Positions 1 through 10,287 are shown, numbered from the stretch's first letter. The stretch is 29,281 nt of DNA from JBBQWS01 sp038210415 (GCA_038210415.1 JBBQWS010000042.1:1-29281), one strand, 5' to 3'. Numbers and translations are program-made. The notes: a model not told the origin generated them from the sequence alone.

Positions 1-1
1 C

Positions 2-22
2 GAGCTCTACTACGACCTGTAG
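2..22 (+). CDS. glnA: Type I glutamine synthetase, C-terminal end only
   Basis: Only the last six codons and the TAG stop lie in the window. They read ELYYDL, which matches the aromatic, acidic C-terminus of actinobacterial GlnA1 proteins (typically ...LYYD-V/I/L). The match is very short. The assignment rests mostly on context: glnE and a second type I synthetase (glnA2) follow on the opposite strand, the same gene set seen in mycobacteria. Housekeeping GlnA makes glutamine from glutamate, ammonia and ATP in the cytoplasm and is the usual target of GlnE. The rest of the gene lies upstream of the window. Confidence 0.6.
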   Translation, partial: ELYYDL

Positions 23-321
23 GTCTCGCAATCCCGCCCCACCCGCAGTGCGCAGGAAGTCCGAACCACCGAGCGAGGGCCGCGTCCATCACGGTCCTCG
101 TTCGTTCGTTCGTTGGTTGGTTCGGGTGCGGCAGGCCAGGACACGACGAACCCCCGCCGGCACGGGGGAAGTCACAGAGGCCATGTACGGCGAGAGTAGG
201 CAGGCCTGCGTCTGCACCCGGCTAGCCGCGACGCGCTCACCGTCGCAGGCACTCGATCAGGTTACGGTGGCTCGTACCCGCGGCGACGGACCCGCGGCAC
301 CGGCTGCAGGAGGAGGAGCTC
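23..321. other. Intergenic region glnA to PAP2 gene
   Basis: About 300 bases without a convincing gene; open frames here lack a start with a ribosome site and run into the phosphatase gene in the wrong frame. It holds a GTTC/GGTT simple repeat (99-126). A -10-like TACGGT at 263-268 and a strong AGGAGGAGGAG ribosome site at 308-318 serve the PAP2 gene. I see no clear terminator for glnA. Confidence 0.5.
99..126. repeat. Tetranucleotide repeat (GTTC)n/(GGTT)n
   Basis: Three to four copies of CGTT/GTTC pass into GGTT copies in the glnA-PAP2 gap. It is a short microsatellite with no visible coding role. Confidence 0.6.
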
Positions 322-927
322 GTGACCGCGGAGGGCAGCAACGACCTGTTCCTGAGGGTCAACGAGTTCGCCCGCAGCACCGGCTGGCTCCAGGGACCCG
401 TGACGGCGTACGCGAAGTACGGCGTGCTCGTCTTCGCGGGTCTCCTGATGATCGGCTGGTGGGTGGCCCGCCGCCAGTCGGCTGAAGTCATGGCAGCAGC
501 TCTGCTGGCCCCCATCTCGACCCTGCTGGCCCTGGCTGTCAACCAGCCGATCATCAAGCACGTGGCCGAGGCGCGCCCCTACGTCGTCCACCCCGGCGCG
601 CTCGTGCTCGTCAGCAAGACCACCGACCCGTCGTTCCCGAGTGACCATGCGGCGATGGCCGGTGCCGTCGCAGCGGGCCTGTTCCTCGTCTCGTGGCGGC
701 TCGGTCTGGCTGCGTCCGCCTTCGCCCTGGCGATGGCCTTCTCCCGGGTCTACGTCGGCGTGCACTTCCCGCAGGACGTCCTGGCCGGGCTCGCCGTCGG
801 TGCCACCGTCTCGTTGCTGGTGTGGGCCGCACTGCGCGTCCCGGTGGCCCACCTCGTCGTGCGGATGCGAGCCGGCCGCGCCCGCCCTCTGGTCGCGAAA
901 CAGGCCGGCGCCGCAGCTTCCGGCTGA
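322..927 (+). CDS. PAP2-family phosphatase, BcrC-like undecaprenyl-diphosphatase
   Basis: A 201-aa membrane protein of the PAP2 (type 2 phosphatidic acid phosphatase) family. The three family motifs are visible: KHVAEARP near residue 75, FPSDHA near 105, and SRVYVGVHFPQD near 140, which carries the catalytic His and Asp. The PSDHA form of motif 2 and the N-terminus (a short NEFA segment, then AKYG and a hydrophobic helix) resemble BcrC-type enzymes. Those dephosphorylate undecaprenyl diphosphate to recycle the peptidoglycan lipid carrier. About five hydrophobic segments are present. The GTG start follows an ideal AGGAGGAGGAG at 308-318. Substrate is inferred from family resemblance; a general lipid phosphatase is the alternative. 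Confidence 0.85.
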   Translation: MTAEGSNDLFLRVNEFARSTGWLQGPVTAYAKYGVLVFAGLLMIGWWVARRQSAEVMAAALLAPISTLLALAVNQPIIKHVAEARPYVVHPGALVLVSKTTDPSFPSDHAAMAGAVAAGLFLVSWRLGLAASAFALAMAFSRVYVGVHFPQDVLAGLAVGATVSLLVWAALRVPVAHLVVRMRAGRARPLVAKQAGAAASG

Positions 928-1004
928 CGATGACGTTCCGTAGTCGCTCCGGCCGTCATCAGTGGTTCCCTCCCCCCGCGCATCGGTGCCGTGTCAACCT
1001 GGCC

Positions 1005-1030
1005 GGACCCCTGGGGACGGTCAGGGGTCC
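1005..1030. terminator. Perfect 9-bp stem hairpin, possible terminator
   Basis: GGACCCCTG (1005-1013) and CAGGGGTCC (1022-1030) are perfect inverted repeats around an 8-nt loop. It sits between the PAP2 gene and the beta-propeller gene, 22 bases before the latter's start. No T-run follows, so it may act as a terminator, a leader structure or a repeat element. Its stem core recurs in two later hairpins. Confidence 0.55.
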
Positions 1031-1052
1031 ACACGAAGGCGGGGCGATCGAG

Positions 1053-2465
1053 ATGGTGCTCACTCGGGCATGGCGCAGGGCTGCAGCGCCCTTCACGGCC
1101 GTCGGCGTGGGGCTGCTGCTGATGATGACACCTGCCTCGGCCGTGGTCGGCGCGACCGACTGGCCGGGGTACCTCGACGGTGCGGCGCACTCGTCCTTCA
1201 ACGGTGCGGACCTCGCCATCGTCCCCGGGAACGTGAGCACGCTGACCACCCAGTGGACGTTCAGGGGCGACGCGGCGACGCTGCCGGGTCAGCCCGGGCC
1301 GGCCTTGTACTCCAGCCCTACGGTCGCGGACGGCTTCGTCTACATCGGGGCCAACAACGGCTACTTCTACCAGCTGGACGAGGCAACCGGCGCTGTTCGC
1401 CACAAGGTCTTCATCGGCTTCCGTTCGGCGTTGACCTGCGCTGCGCGAGGCTTCATCGCCACCGCGACCGTCGCCGCCGACCCGCTCGACGGCCTTGACA
1501 CGGTCTACGTGGCGGCCCCGGACGGCTACCTGTACGCGCTCGCCGCCAGTGACCTGACACTGAAGTGGCGCTCGGTCATCGACCTCCCGTCGTCGACGGT
1601 GAACGACTACTTCCAGTGGTCCTCCCCGACTGTCGCCAACGGGAAGATCTACGTGGGCAGTTCCTCCCACTGCGACAAGCCGCTGACCCGGGGCGCCGTC
1701 GTGGGCTACTCGCAGTCCTCCGGCAAGCAGATCGGCCGCTTCTACACCGTCCCCTCCGGCCTGCTCGGTGGCGGTGTGTGGTCGAGCGTCGCGGTCGGCC
1801 CCGACGGCAGCGTCTACGCCAGCACGGGTACCCAACCGAAGAACACCACCAACCGTTACGACTCGGTGTCCATCATCCGGCTCGACGGCAACACCCTCGC
1901 GAAGCTGGGCGCCTTCACCGTCCCGAACGCGGAGCTCGGTGGCGACGGCGACTTCGGTGGCTCACCGACGATCTTCGGAGCGTACGTCGGCGCCTGCAAC
2001 AAGAACGGCAAGTACTACGCCCTCGACCGCGTCACGATGGCGTTGGTGTGGAAGGCGCAGATCGGCATCAAGTCCAGCTCCGCGAGCCCCGCCCAGTGCT
2101 CTGCCGCCGCGATCTACGACGGCCAGTTCCTGTATATGGCCGGCGACCCGACGACGATCAATGGAGTGTCGTACCGCGGCTCACTGCGGCGCCTGAACCC
2201 TGCGACAGGTGCGTTCCTGTGGGAGCTGGGACTGCCGAACTCGGTCCTCGGGGCGCCCACGATGAACGGCGGTGGAGTGATCGCGGTCGGAACCTACGAC
2301 TACACCGCGACCACCAACGCCGTGTACCTGGTCGACGCCTCGACCGGTCGCCTCTTGCGGACTCTCACCACCGGTGGTCGGACCTTCGCACAGTCCGTGT
2401 TCGCCAACGGGTACCTGTTCACCGCCAATGTGGGGAAGGGCCTGAGCGAGTACCGGCCGCACTGA
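1053..2465 (+). CDS. Secreted PQQ-like beta-propeller repeat protein
   Basis: A 470-aa exported protein. The ATG at 1053 was chosen because it has a purine-rich GAAGG at 1035-1039 and begins a good signal peptide: Arg-rich n-region (residues 5-9), hydrophobic core (14-25) and an ASA cleavage site near residue 30. The frame stays open upstream without a signal. The mature part holds repeated blades such as GFVYIGANNGYFYQLDEATG and DTVYVAAPDGYLYALAA, typical of the PQQ-binding-like (BamB/quinoprotein) beta-propeller fold. Four cysteines (LTCAAR, SHCDKP, GACNKN, AQCSAA) could form disulfides outside the cell. No heme-binding CXXCH is seen. Whether it binds a quinone or is only a scaffold cannot be told. 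Confidence 0.85.
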   Translation: MVLTRAWRRAAAPFTAVGVGLLLMMTPASAVVGATDWPGYLDGAAHSSFNGADLAIVPGNVSTLTTQWTFRGDAATLPGQPGPALYSSPTVADGFVYIGANNGYFYQLDEATGAVRHKVFIGFRSALTCAARGFIATATVAADPLDGLDTVYVAAPDGYLYALAASDLTLKWRSVIDLPSSTVNDYFQWSSPTVANGKIYVGSSSHCDKPLTRGAVVGYSQSSGKQIGRFYTVPSGLLGGGVWSSVAVGPDGSVYASTGTQPKNTTNRYDSVSIIRLDGNTLAKLGAFTVPNAELGGDGDFGGSPTIFGAYVGACNKNGKYYALDRVTMALVWKAQIGIKSSSASPAQCSAAAIYDGQFLYMAGDPTTINGVSYRGSLRRLNPATGAFLWELGLPNSVLGAPTMNGGGVIAVGTYDYTATTNAVYLVDASTGRLLRTLTTGGRTFAQSVFANGYLFTANVGKGLSEYRPH

Positions 2466-2488
2466 CCATTGCGCACCGGCCGGACCGG

Positions 2489-2749
2489 TCAGCCGTGCCG
2501 TTGCCGATCCAGGAACTGTTCGAGTTCCGCGATGCCTCGGCCCGCTTCGCGCAGGATCCGTCGATCGTCCTGATCCCCGGCGCGCGGAGCGGGTGGCGTC
2601 GACGGTGCGGTGAGGTCGGCCAAGGCCGCCTGCGCCGGGCGGCCGCCGCCCGACGCGGCCCCGAAAGCCACGCAGGCCAACGTGACCCAGCGCAGTGCGC
2701 ATCGGCCCAGGCCGCTCCACGCGGACCGCGGCGGAACAGGAACCGGCAC
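2489..2749 (-). CDS. Small secreted protein of unknown function
   Basis: An 86-aa protein I do not recognise. The GTG at 2749 was chosen over the in-frame GTG at 2758 because GGAGGTGA, a near-perfect ribosome site, ends about 6 nt upstream of it and would overlap the earlier codon. Residues 16-41 (RCALR, then WVTLACVAFGAA, then PAQA) look like a signal peptide with an AXA-type cleavage site. The mature part is about 45 residues and mostly charged (AGDQDDRRILREAGRG). It lies 93 bases downstream of phosphoglucomutase on the same strand and converges on the beta-propeller gene with a 23-base gap. A real gene is likely from the start signal and signal peptide. Confidence 0.55.
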   Translation of the reverse strand: MPVPVPPRSAWSGLGRCALRWVTLACVAFGAASGGGRPAQAALADLTAPSTPPAPRAGDQDDRRILREAGRGIAELEQFLDRQRHG

Positions 2750-2842
2750 GCTGGTCACCTCCGATGGTCGTTCCAGCGTCGTTGCAGACCACGCGCGCCC
2801 CCAGAGCCGAAGGTCCTGCGGTAGCGCGGGGCGCAGGCGCGG

Positions 2843-4495
<1,653 letters not shown>

Positions 4496-4524
4496 CGCAA
4501 CTCCTTGCAGAAGCGGGGACGCTC

Positions 4525-4530
4525 ACCCTA
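4525..4530 (-). promoter_or_regulatory. Possible -10 box of pgm
   Basis: TAGGGT on the minus strand fits TANNNT and lies 30 bases before the pgm ATG, leaving a short leader that holds AAGGAG. I see no good -35, so pgm may also be read through from the MFS gene. Confidence 0.35.
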
Positions 4531-4536
4531 ACGCGG

Positions 4537-5775
4537 TCAGGCCACGGCTTCGATGTCGTCGTAGGGCCACACGCTGCGCAGCGCCGCGACGATGACGAGC
4601 CCCGCGGCACCGGCCAGGCTGACCGCGCGCGCCGGGCCGATCGACGACTGCCCGGCCAGCCAGCCGACCACCGCGAACGACAGTGCAGTCGCGCCGTTGA
4701 ACCCGGCGCCGGCCACACCGAGCACGCGGCCGCGGCGCTCCTGTGGGGTCAACAACGTGACGGCAGAGATCACCGTGAGCATGAAGGCCTGGAGCACCCC
4801 CGCGCAGAACCAGAGCGCCGCCGCCACCATCGGCGGCGGGTTGATTGACGTGGCGAACAGGGGCAGGCACGACAACGCGGCCAGCGGCAGCAGGAAGCGG
4901 AGCTGGTCCCGCATCGGCACCCGGGTGATCAGGATTCCTCCGATGGTCACTCCGGCGGGTACCGCCGCGAGCAGCACCCCGCCGACCAGCGGAGTCAGGT
5001 CCGGCCGATAGGCGAATGCAACGGCCTCGGGAGCGATCAGGAATGCCGCAGACGACCAACCGAGCGCAGTGATCACGCGCCGGGCCGGGTCGCTCCAAAG
5101 CTCGCCCACCCCGACACGAAGGTCGGCAAGGATCCGCCGGGCCGACGTGCCCCCCTCGTCCGCCGACGGCCGCGGACGGACGAAGCGCACGATCAGCAGG
5201 AACGACACGGCGAACGTCGCGGCGTCGAGCGCGAGCGCAGTGCTTGCGCCGAGCAGCTGCACGAGCCCGCCACCGAGGATCGCCCCGAAGACCTGCGTGG
5301 ACTGGAACAGGCTGCGCGACAGCCCTTGCGCCGTCACGTAGTCAGGACGCAGCGGCAATACGTCGGGGTAGAGCGATGCCCGTGCCGTCCCGAACGGCAG
5401 CGACATGAACTCACTCGCCAGCAGCAGGACGAACAGCACCAGGAGGGGTGCGGACCCGCGCACCAGAAGCGCCAGCGAAGCGACGATGAGTGCCCGGCCG
5501 AAGTCGCAGACGAGCATGACCGTCCGCCGCGGGAAGCGGTCCGCCAGCGAACCCAGCACCGCCGCCCCAAGAATCCCCGGCAGGTAGGAGACGGCGAGAG
5601 CCAGGGCGCTCGCGAGGGTGCTGCCGGTCTTGGCGAGCACCAGCAGCGCCATCGCGACGCGAGCCGTCTGGTCGCCGATCTCGGAAGCGGCCTGGGCGAT
5701 CAGCAGGCCACGGGCCTCCCGGTTGGCGAAGACGCGGCCGAACGATCCCTCAGGACTCGGGGCCGCCTTCCTCAC
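4537..5775 (-). CDS. MFS transporter
   Basis: A 412-aa major facilitator protein with about 12 hydrophobic segments. The loop 2-3 signature is seen as GSLADRFPRRTVML near residues 75-88, and a central hydrophilic loop holds RPRPSADEGG (about 200-210). It resembles the EntS/MFS_3 group of exporters; the substrate is unknown. Its GTG start overlaps the glnE stop in a GTGA arrangement (5772-5775), so translation is probably coupled to glnE. There is no obvious functional link to nitrogen metabolism. The next gene downstream is pgm. Confidence 0.85.
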   Translation of the reverse strand: MRKAAPSPEGSFGRVFANREARGLLIAQAASEIGDQTARVAMALLVLAKTGSTLASALALAVSYLPGILGAAVLGSLADRFPRRTVMLVCDFGRALIVASLALLVRGSAPLLVLFVLLLASEFMSLPFGTARASLYPDVLPLRPDYVTAQGLSRSLFQSTQVFGAILGGGLVQLLGASTALALDAATFAVSFLLIVRFVRPRPSADEGGTSARRILADLRVGVGELWSDPARRVITALGWSSAAFLIAPEAVAFAYRPDLTPLVGGVLLAAVPAGVTIGGILITRVPMRDQLRFLLPLAALSCLPLFATSINPPPMVAAALWFCAGVLQAFMLTVISAVTLLTPQERRGRVLGVAGAGFNGATALSFAVVGWLAGQSSIGPARAVSLAGAAGLVIVAALRSVWPYDDIEAVA

Positions 5776-8700
5776 CGGTAGAACGCCCTCTCCACGATGG
5801 CTCGGCTCCGTCGCATCGCGCGGCGGTAGTCCTCGATGAACTCCCCGGTGTGTCCGGGTGCGTAACCCAGCATGCGGGCCACCCCGGCGAGCTCCCTGGT
5901 GTCGGAGGGTAACGAATCACTTACTCTGCCGCGAACAAGCACGCCGCCGTTGCGGGCCCGCGTCGCGAGCCGCCACGCGGAGCTGAGAGTCTCGACGTCC
6001 GCTTCGTCCAGCAGCCCGAGCTGCCCCGCCTCGCGCAGCGCGTCCATGGTGCTGGTCGTGCGCAGGGCGGGATGCCCGGCTGCGTGCCGCAGCTGGACGA
6101 GCTGAGTCGTCCACTCCACATCGGCGAGCCCACCGGGGCCGAGCTTGAGGTGGCTCCCCGGGTCCGCTCCGCGGGGCAGCCGTTCGGCCTCCACACGGGC
6201 CTTGATCCGACGGATCTCGCGCACGTCCGCCTCGGACAGACCGTCGACCGGGTAGCGCATGCCGTCGATCAGCTGCAGGAACCGGGCGCCCAGGTCGGCG
6301 TCGCCCGCGATGGGCATCGCGCGCAGCAATGCCTGGCTCTCCCACACGACCGACCAACGGGCGTAGTACGCAGCGTACGAGGCGAGCGAACGCACCAGTG
6401 GTCCCTGGCGACCCTCCGGACGCAGGTCGGCGTCGACGACCAGCTGGGGGTCCGGACCCGGCGAGGCAAGGAGTCGTCGGAGCTCGTTGGCGAGCGCGTG
6501 CGCCGTGTCGGTTGCGTCCTGTTCGGCAGCTCCTGGCAGCGGCTCGTGCACGAACAAGACGTCGGCGTCGGACCCGTAGCCGAGCTCGTACCCGCCGAAG
6601 CGGCCCATCGCGATCACCGCGAACGTGGTCGGCCAGGCGGCGCCCCGACGCGCCGCAGCGACTGTGCTTCGGGCCACCGCGAGCCCTCCGACGATCGTGG
6701 CCGAAGTGATGTCGCTGAGCGCCCGACCGACTTCGTCGACGTCGAGCAGCCCGAGCAGGTCGGCCGCGGACGTCCGGAACAGCTCCCGACGGCGCAGCGC
6801 GAGAACGGTCCGGATGGCCGTCGACGGGTCGACGTTGCGGCCCACGGCAGCCAGTACCTCGGCGGTCAGGGCGGCCTCGCCGCGCGGCACCAGCTCGTCG
6901 TCGTCGGCAAGCATGCTCACGGCCTCGGGTGCGCGCATCAGCAGGTCGGTGGCGTAGCGCGACGAAGCGAGCACCCGAGCCAGCCGCTCGGCGGCCGCGC
7001 CGGCGTCCCGGAGCAGGCCGAGGTACCAGTGACTTCCGCCGAGGGCGTCCGAGATCCGGCGGAATCCGAGCAGGCCGGCATCGGGGTCCGGCGCCTCCGC
7101 AAACCACCCGAGCAGAACCGGCAGCAGCGTGCGCTGGATCGCCGCCCGCCGGCTCACCCCCGTGGTCAGTGCTTCGAGGTGTCGCAGCGCACCGACCGGG
7201 TCGGCGTACCCGAGCGCCTCCAACCTTGCCCGGGCGGCCTCCGGAGTCAGCCGGGCCTCGCCGGTCTGCAACCGCGCCACGGCGTTGAGCAACGGCCGGT
7301 AGAAGAGCTTCTCGTGCAGCCGGCGCACCTCGTGCCGGTGCCGACGCCAGAGCTCGGTGAGCTCGGCCGCCGGGTTGGTGCGGAACCCCATCGAGCGTGC
7401 GATGCGACGCAGCTCCGCATCATCGGTCGGCACGACGTGCGTTCGGCGTAACCGGAAGAGCTGGATCCGGTGCTCCATCGTCCGCAGGAACCGGTAGGCG
7501 CGGTCGAGCTCGGCGGCGTCAGCCCGCCCGACGTACCCATGGGTCGAGAGCTGCTCCAGAGCGACGAGCGTCGTGGGGCTACGAACGAAGACGTCACTGC
7601 GCCCGTGCACGAGCTGCAACAGCTGTACGGAGAACTCCACGTCGCGAAGTCCGCCCTTGCCGAGCTTGAGCTCGCGATCGGCGTCCTTGGCCGGGATCGC
7701 GCTCTCGACCCGGCGGCGCATCGCTCGCGCGTCCTCGACGAAACCCTCGCGACCTGCGGCCCGCCAGATGAACGGCGCGACGGCCTCGACGTAGGCGGCA
7801 CCGAGCTCGAGGTCGCCTGCGACCGCCCGGGCCTTGAGCAGGGCCTGGAACTCCCAGGTCTGAGCCCATCGTTCGTAGTACGCGAGGTGGCTGGCCAGGG
7901 TGCGGACCAGCGCGCCGGACTTCCCCTCCGGTCGCAGGTTCGCGTCGACCGGCCAGATCGTGCCTTCTCCGGTCTGGTCCGAGCAGATCCGCGCCAACGA
8001 GCCGGCCAGCCGGGTCGCAGTGTCCAGAGCGAGCTTCTCGTTGCCGCCGGTGATCGGCTCCGCCACGTAGACGACGTCGACGTCGCTGACGTAGTTGAGC
8101 TCGCGGCCGCCGCACTTGCCCATCGCGATCACCGAGAGGCGGCAGGGCTCGACATCGACGGGAAGCTCACCCCGGGCCACCGCGAGTGCTGCCTCCAAGG
8201 TTCCCGCAGCGAGGTCCGCGAGCTCGCCGGCGACGTCCTCGAGCAGCACGTGCCCGGACAGGTCTCGAGCCGCAGCTGAGAGCAGCAGGCGGCGGTACTC
8301 GACGCGTAGCGCATCCCTCGCCTCGACCCCGGTCAGCTGGGCCACTGGGTCCCGGTGGCCGGGCTCAGCGCCGACGGCTGCCACCAGGGCTGCCCGAAGC
8401 TCCTCCGCCGAAGGCCGCCCCCCGGCGATGCTCTCGCCGCTCGCACCGGACCAGTGGTCCGGATGGCGCGCGAGGTGGTCGCCGAGAGCGACGCTCGAAC
8501 CGAGAACCGTCAGCAGCATGGTCCGGAGAACGGGGTCGGAGTCGAGCGCCTCCACCAAGGCGGCTCGCCGGTCTGGCGACTGGGCCTCGACCAGGCGCTG
8601 CAGCCCGTGCAGGGCGAGGTCCGGGTCGGGTGCGCCGGCCAGCGCCTCGAGCAGCTGCGCGGCCCGGCGGCCCTCGAGCAACGGAGCCAGCTCCGGGCTT

Positions 8701-8786
8701 CGGAGGTGGGCATCTGCGCGGACGACGTCGGCGAACCCGAGCCGCACGAGGCGGACCGCGTCGCTCGCCGTACGCCCTTCGTTCAC
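5772..8786 (-). CDS. glnE: Bifunctional glutamine synthetase adenylyltransferase/adenylyl-removing enzyme
   Basis: A 1004-aa protein, close to the usual actinobacterial GlnE length. It adenylylates glutamine synthetase when nitrogen is plentiful and reverses this when nitrogen is scarce. Two nucleotidyltransferase domains are seen: the N-terminal adenylyl-removing domain with GGRELNYVSDVDVVYV (about residues 226-241) and the C-terminal adenylylating domain with GGYELGYGSDADVLFVHE (about 730-747). Each is followed by VDANLRPEG or VDADLRPEG and by a helical GlnD-like segment (LKLGKGGLRDVEF, LKLGPGGLADVEW). The GTG start has no ribosome site but has TAAGGT 6 nt upstream, so it is probably leaderless. 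glnA2 lies 59 bases upstream on the same strand. Confidence 0.97.
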   Translation of the reverse strand: MNEGRTASDAVRLVRLGFADVVRADAHLRSPELAPLLEGRRAAQLLEALAGAPDPDLALHGLQRLVEAQSPDRRAALVEALDSDPVLRTMLLTVLGSSVALGDHLARHPDHWSGASGESIAGGRPSAEELRAALVAAVGAEPGHRDPVAQLTGVEARDALRVEYRRLLLSAAARDLSGHVLLEDVAGELADLAAGTLEAALAVARGELPVDVEPCRLSVIAMGKCGGRELNYVSDVDVVYVAEPITGGNEKLALDTATRLAGSLARICSDQTGEGTIWPVDANLRPEGKSGALVRTLASHLAYYERWAQTWEFQALLKARAVAGDLELGAAYVEAVAPFIWRAAGREGFVEDARAMRRRVESAIPAKDADRELKLGKGGLRDVEFSVQLLQLVHGRSDVFVRSPTTLVALEQLSTHGYVGRADAAELDRAYRFLRTMEHRIQLFRLRRTHVVPTDDAELRRIARSMGFRTNPAAELTELWRRHRHEVRRLHEKLFYRPLLNAVARLQTGEARLTPEAARARLEALGYADPVGALRHLEALTTGVSRRAAIQRTLLPVLLGWFAEAPDPDAGLLGFRRISDALGGSHWYLGLLRDAGAAAERLARVLASSRYATDLLMRAPEAVSMLADDDELVPRGEAALTAEVLAAVGRNVDPSTAIRTVLALRRRELFRTSAADLLGLLDVDEVGRALSDITSATIVGGLAVARSTVAAARRGAAWPTTFAVIAMGRFGGYELGYGSDADVLFVHEPLPGAAEQDATDTAHALANELRRLLASPGPDPQLVVDADLRPEGRQGPLVRSLASYAAYYARWSVVWESQALLRAMPIAGDADLGARFLQLIDGMRYPVDGLSEADVREIRRIKARVEAERLPRGADPGSHLKLGPGGLADVEWTTQLVQLRHAAGHPALRTTSTMDALREAGQLGLLDEADVETLSSAWRLATRARNGGVLVRGRVSDSLPSDTRELAGVARMLGYAPGHTGEFIEDYRRAMRRSRAIVERAFYR

Positions 8787-8792
8787 AGGTCG

Positions 8793-8798
8793 ACCTTA
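8793..8798 (-). promoter_or_regulatory. -10 box of leaderless glnE
   Basis: TAAGGT on the minus strand matches TANNNT and is separated from the glnE GTG by exactly six bases (CGACCT), which places the transcription start at or next to the start codon. No ribosome-binding site is present. Confidence 0.6.
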
Positions 8799-8811
8799 GG
8801 GCTTGGTCGGT

Positions 8812-8838
8812 GCCGGGCCAGCCGGGCCAGCCGGGCCG
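8812..8838. repeat. Three tandem 9-bp repeats
   Basis: GCCGGGCCA occurs twice in a row, followed by GCCGGGCCG, in the glnA2-glnE gap. Flanking GGTCGG (8805-8810) and CCGACC (8836-8841) could pair around it. On the minus strand this lies between the glnA2 stop and the glnE -10 box. Confidence 0.6.
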
Positions 8839-8845
8839 ACCGGAG

Positions 8846-10183
8846 TCAGAGCACGGGAAGGTAGCGGTCCAGCTCGAACGGCGTGACCTGGCTGCGGTAC
8901 TCGTCCCACTCCTGACGCTTGTTGCGCAGGAAGAAGTCGAACACGTGCTCGCCCAGGGTCTCCGCGACGAGCTCGCTGCGCTCCATGACCTGGATCGCGT
9001 CGGAGAGACTCTGCGGCAACGGCTCGATGCCCACAGCGCGGCGCTCGGCCTCGGTCAACGACCAGACGTCGTCCTCGGCGCCAGGCGGTAGCTCGTAGTC
9101 CTGCTCGACCCCTTTGAGCCCGGCGGCGAGCATCAGCGCGAACGCCAGGTACGGGTTCGTGGCGCTGTCGAGGGACCGCACCTCGATCCGGGTCGACTGG
9201 CCCTTCGCCGGCTTGTACATCGGCACCCGTACCATCGCCGATCGGTTGTTGTGCCCCCAGCAGACGTACGCCGGTGCCTCGCCGCCGCCGTACAGCCGCT
9301 TGTACGAGTTGACCCACTGGTTGGTGACGGCGGTGATCTCGGGCGCGTGCCGGAGCAGCCCTGCGATGAAGGCCCGACCGGTCTTCGAGAGCTGGTACTC
9401 CGCACCGGCCTCGAAGAACGCGTTGCTGTCGCCCTCGAACAACGACAGGTGGGTGTGCATCCCTGACCCCGGGTGCTGCGCGAACGGCTTCGGCATGAAC
9501 GACGCGTAGACGCCCTGTTCGAGAGCGACCTGCTTCATCACCAGCCGGAACGTCATGATGTTGTCTGCGGTCGTCAGCGCGTCGGCGTACCGCAGGTCGA
9601 TCTCGTTCTGCCCTGGCGCGCCCTCGTGGTGGCTGAACTCCACCGAGATGCCCATGGACTCGAGCATCGTGATCGCCTGGCGGCGGAAGTCCTGACCGAG
9701 CCCGTGCGGTGTGTGGTCGAAGTAGCCGCTGTGGTCGATCGGGACCGGTTGCTGGCCGGCTTCCGGTCGGTTCTTGAACAAGAAGAACTCGATCTCGGGG
9801 TGCGTGTAGAAGGTGAAGCCGAGGTCTGCTGCCTTGCCCAGGGCACGCTTGAGCACGTACCTCGGGTCCGCGTAGGAGGGAGTGCCGTCGGGGAGCAGGA
9901 TGTCGCAGAACATCCGGGCCGCACCGGGCGACTCGGAACGCCACGGCAGCACCTGGAACGTCGAAGGGTCGGGCTTGGCGAGCATGTCCGACTCGTAGAC
10001 CCGGGCGAAACCCTCGATCGCCGAGCCGTCGAAACCGATCCCCTCGGCAAAGGCTCCTTCGAGCTCGGCCGGAGCGACCGCCACCGATTTGAGGAAGCCC
10101 AGCACGTCGGTGAACCAGAGCCGGACGAAGCGGATGTCGCGCTCTTCGAGGGTGCGGAGGACGAATTCCTGCTGCTTATCCAC
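8846..10183 (-). CDS. glnA2: Type I glutamine synthetase, GlnA2 type
   Basis: A 445-aa glutamine synthetase that joins ammonia to glutamate using ATP. The N-terminus (RTLEERDIRFVRLWFTDVLG) and the C-terminus (HVFDFFLRNKRQEW) match the GlnA2 class of actinobacteria, about 446 aa in Mycobacterium. Active-site segments are present: HPEIEFFLF, EFSHHEGAPGQNEIDLR, NQWVNSYKRL, RSAMVRVP and the Arg-containing IEVRSLDSATNPYLAF. A Tyr at about residue 363 (QDYELPP) aligns with the adenylylated NLYDLPP tyrosine of GlnA1-type enzymes. The GTG start matches homologues; it has no ribosome site. A GlnR-like box lies just upstream. GlnA2-like proteins can instead act on other amines, so the substrate is not certain. 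Confidence 0.93.
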   Translation of the reverse strand: MDKQQEFVLRTLEERDIRFVRLWFTDVLGFLKSVAVAPAELEGAFAEGIGFDGSAIEGFARVYESDMLAKPDPSTFQVLPWRSESPGAARMFCDILLPDGTPSYADPRYVLKRALGKAADLGFTFYTHPEIEFFLFKNRPEAGQQPVPIDHSGYFDHTPHGLGQDFRRQAITMLESMGISVEFSHHEGAPGQNEIDLRYADALTTADNIMTFRLVMKQVALEQGVYASFMPKPFAQHPGSGMHTHLSLFEGDSNAFFEAGAEYQLSKTGRAFIAGLLRHAPEITAVTNQWVNSYKRLYGGGEAPAYVCWGHNNRSAMVRVPMYKPAKGQSTRIEVRSLDSATNPYLAFALMLAAGLKGVEQDYELPPGAEDDVWSLTEAERRAVGIEPLPQSLSDAIQVMERSELVAETLGEHVFDFFLRNKRQEWDEYRSQVTPFELDRYLPVL

Positions 10184-10190
10184 GAGGCCG

Positions 10191-10222
10191 AGTGTGTCGG
10201 CAGCGTGTTAACTCCGTGTTAC
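10191..10222 (-). promoter_or_regulatory. Promoter of glnA2 with candidate GlnR box
   Basis: GTTAA (10207-10211) and GTTAC (10218-10222) are separated by six bases. Read on the minus strand this is GTAAC-n6-TTAAC, close to the published GlnR half-site arrangement GTNAC-n6-GAAAC. A CACACT -10-like box (10191-10196) lies 7 nt before the GTG, so the box would cover the -35 region. Regulation by GlnR is inferred; no glnR gene is in the window. Confidence 0.45.
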
Positions 10223-10287
10223 AAGATCGCCCGGGATCAACGCGAAGACCGCCGCTGCGCTGAACGCTCGCAGGACCAGGCGCGCGG

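Noticed and set aside
693..1052. Longer start for the beta-propeller protein
   Set aside because: The extra 120 residues overlap the PAP2 gene, are Arg-rich shadow sequence, and would hide the signal peptide that begins at 1053.
6072..7451. 459-codon open frame on the plus strand opposite glnE
   Set aside because: GlnE motifs are intact on the other strand; this frame is low in motif content and lacks a ribosome site or -10 box.
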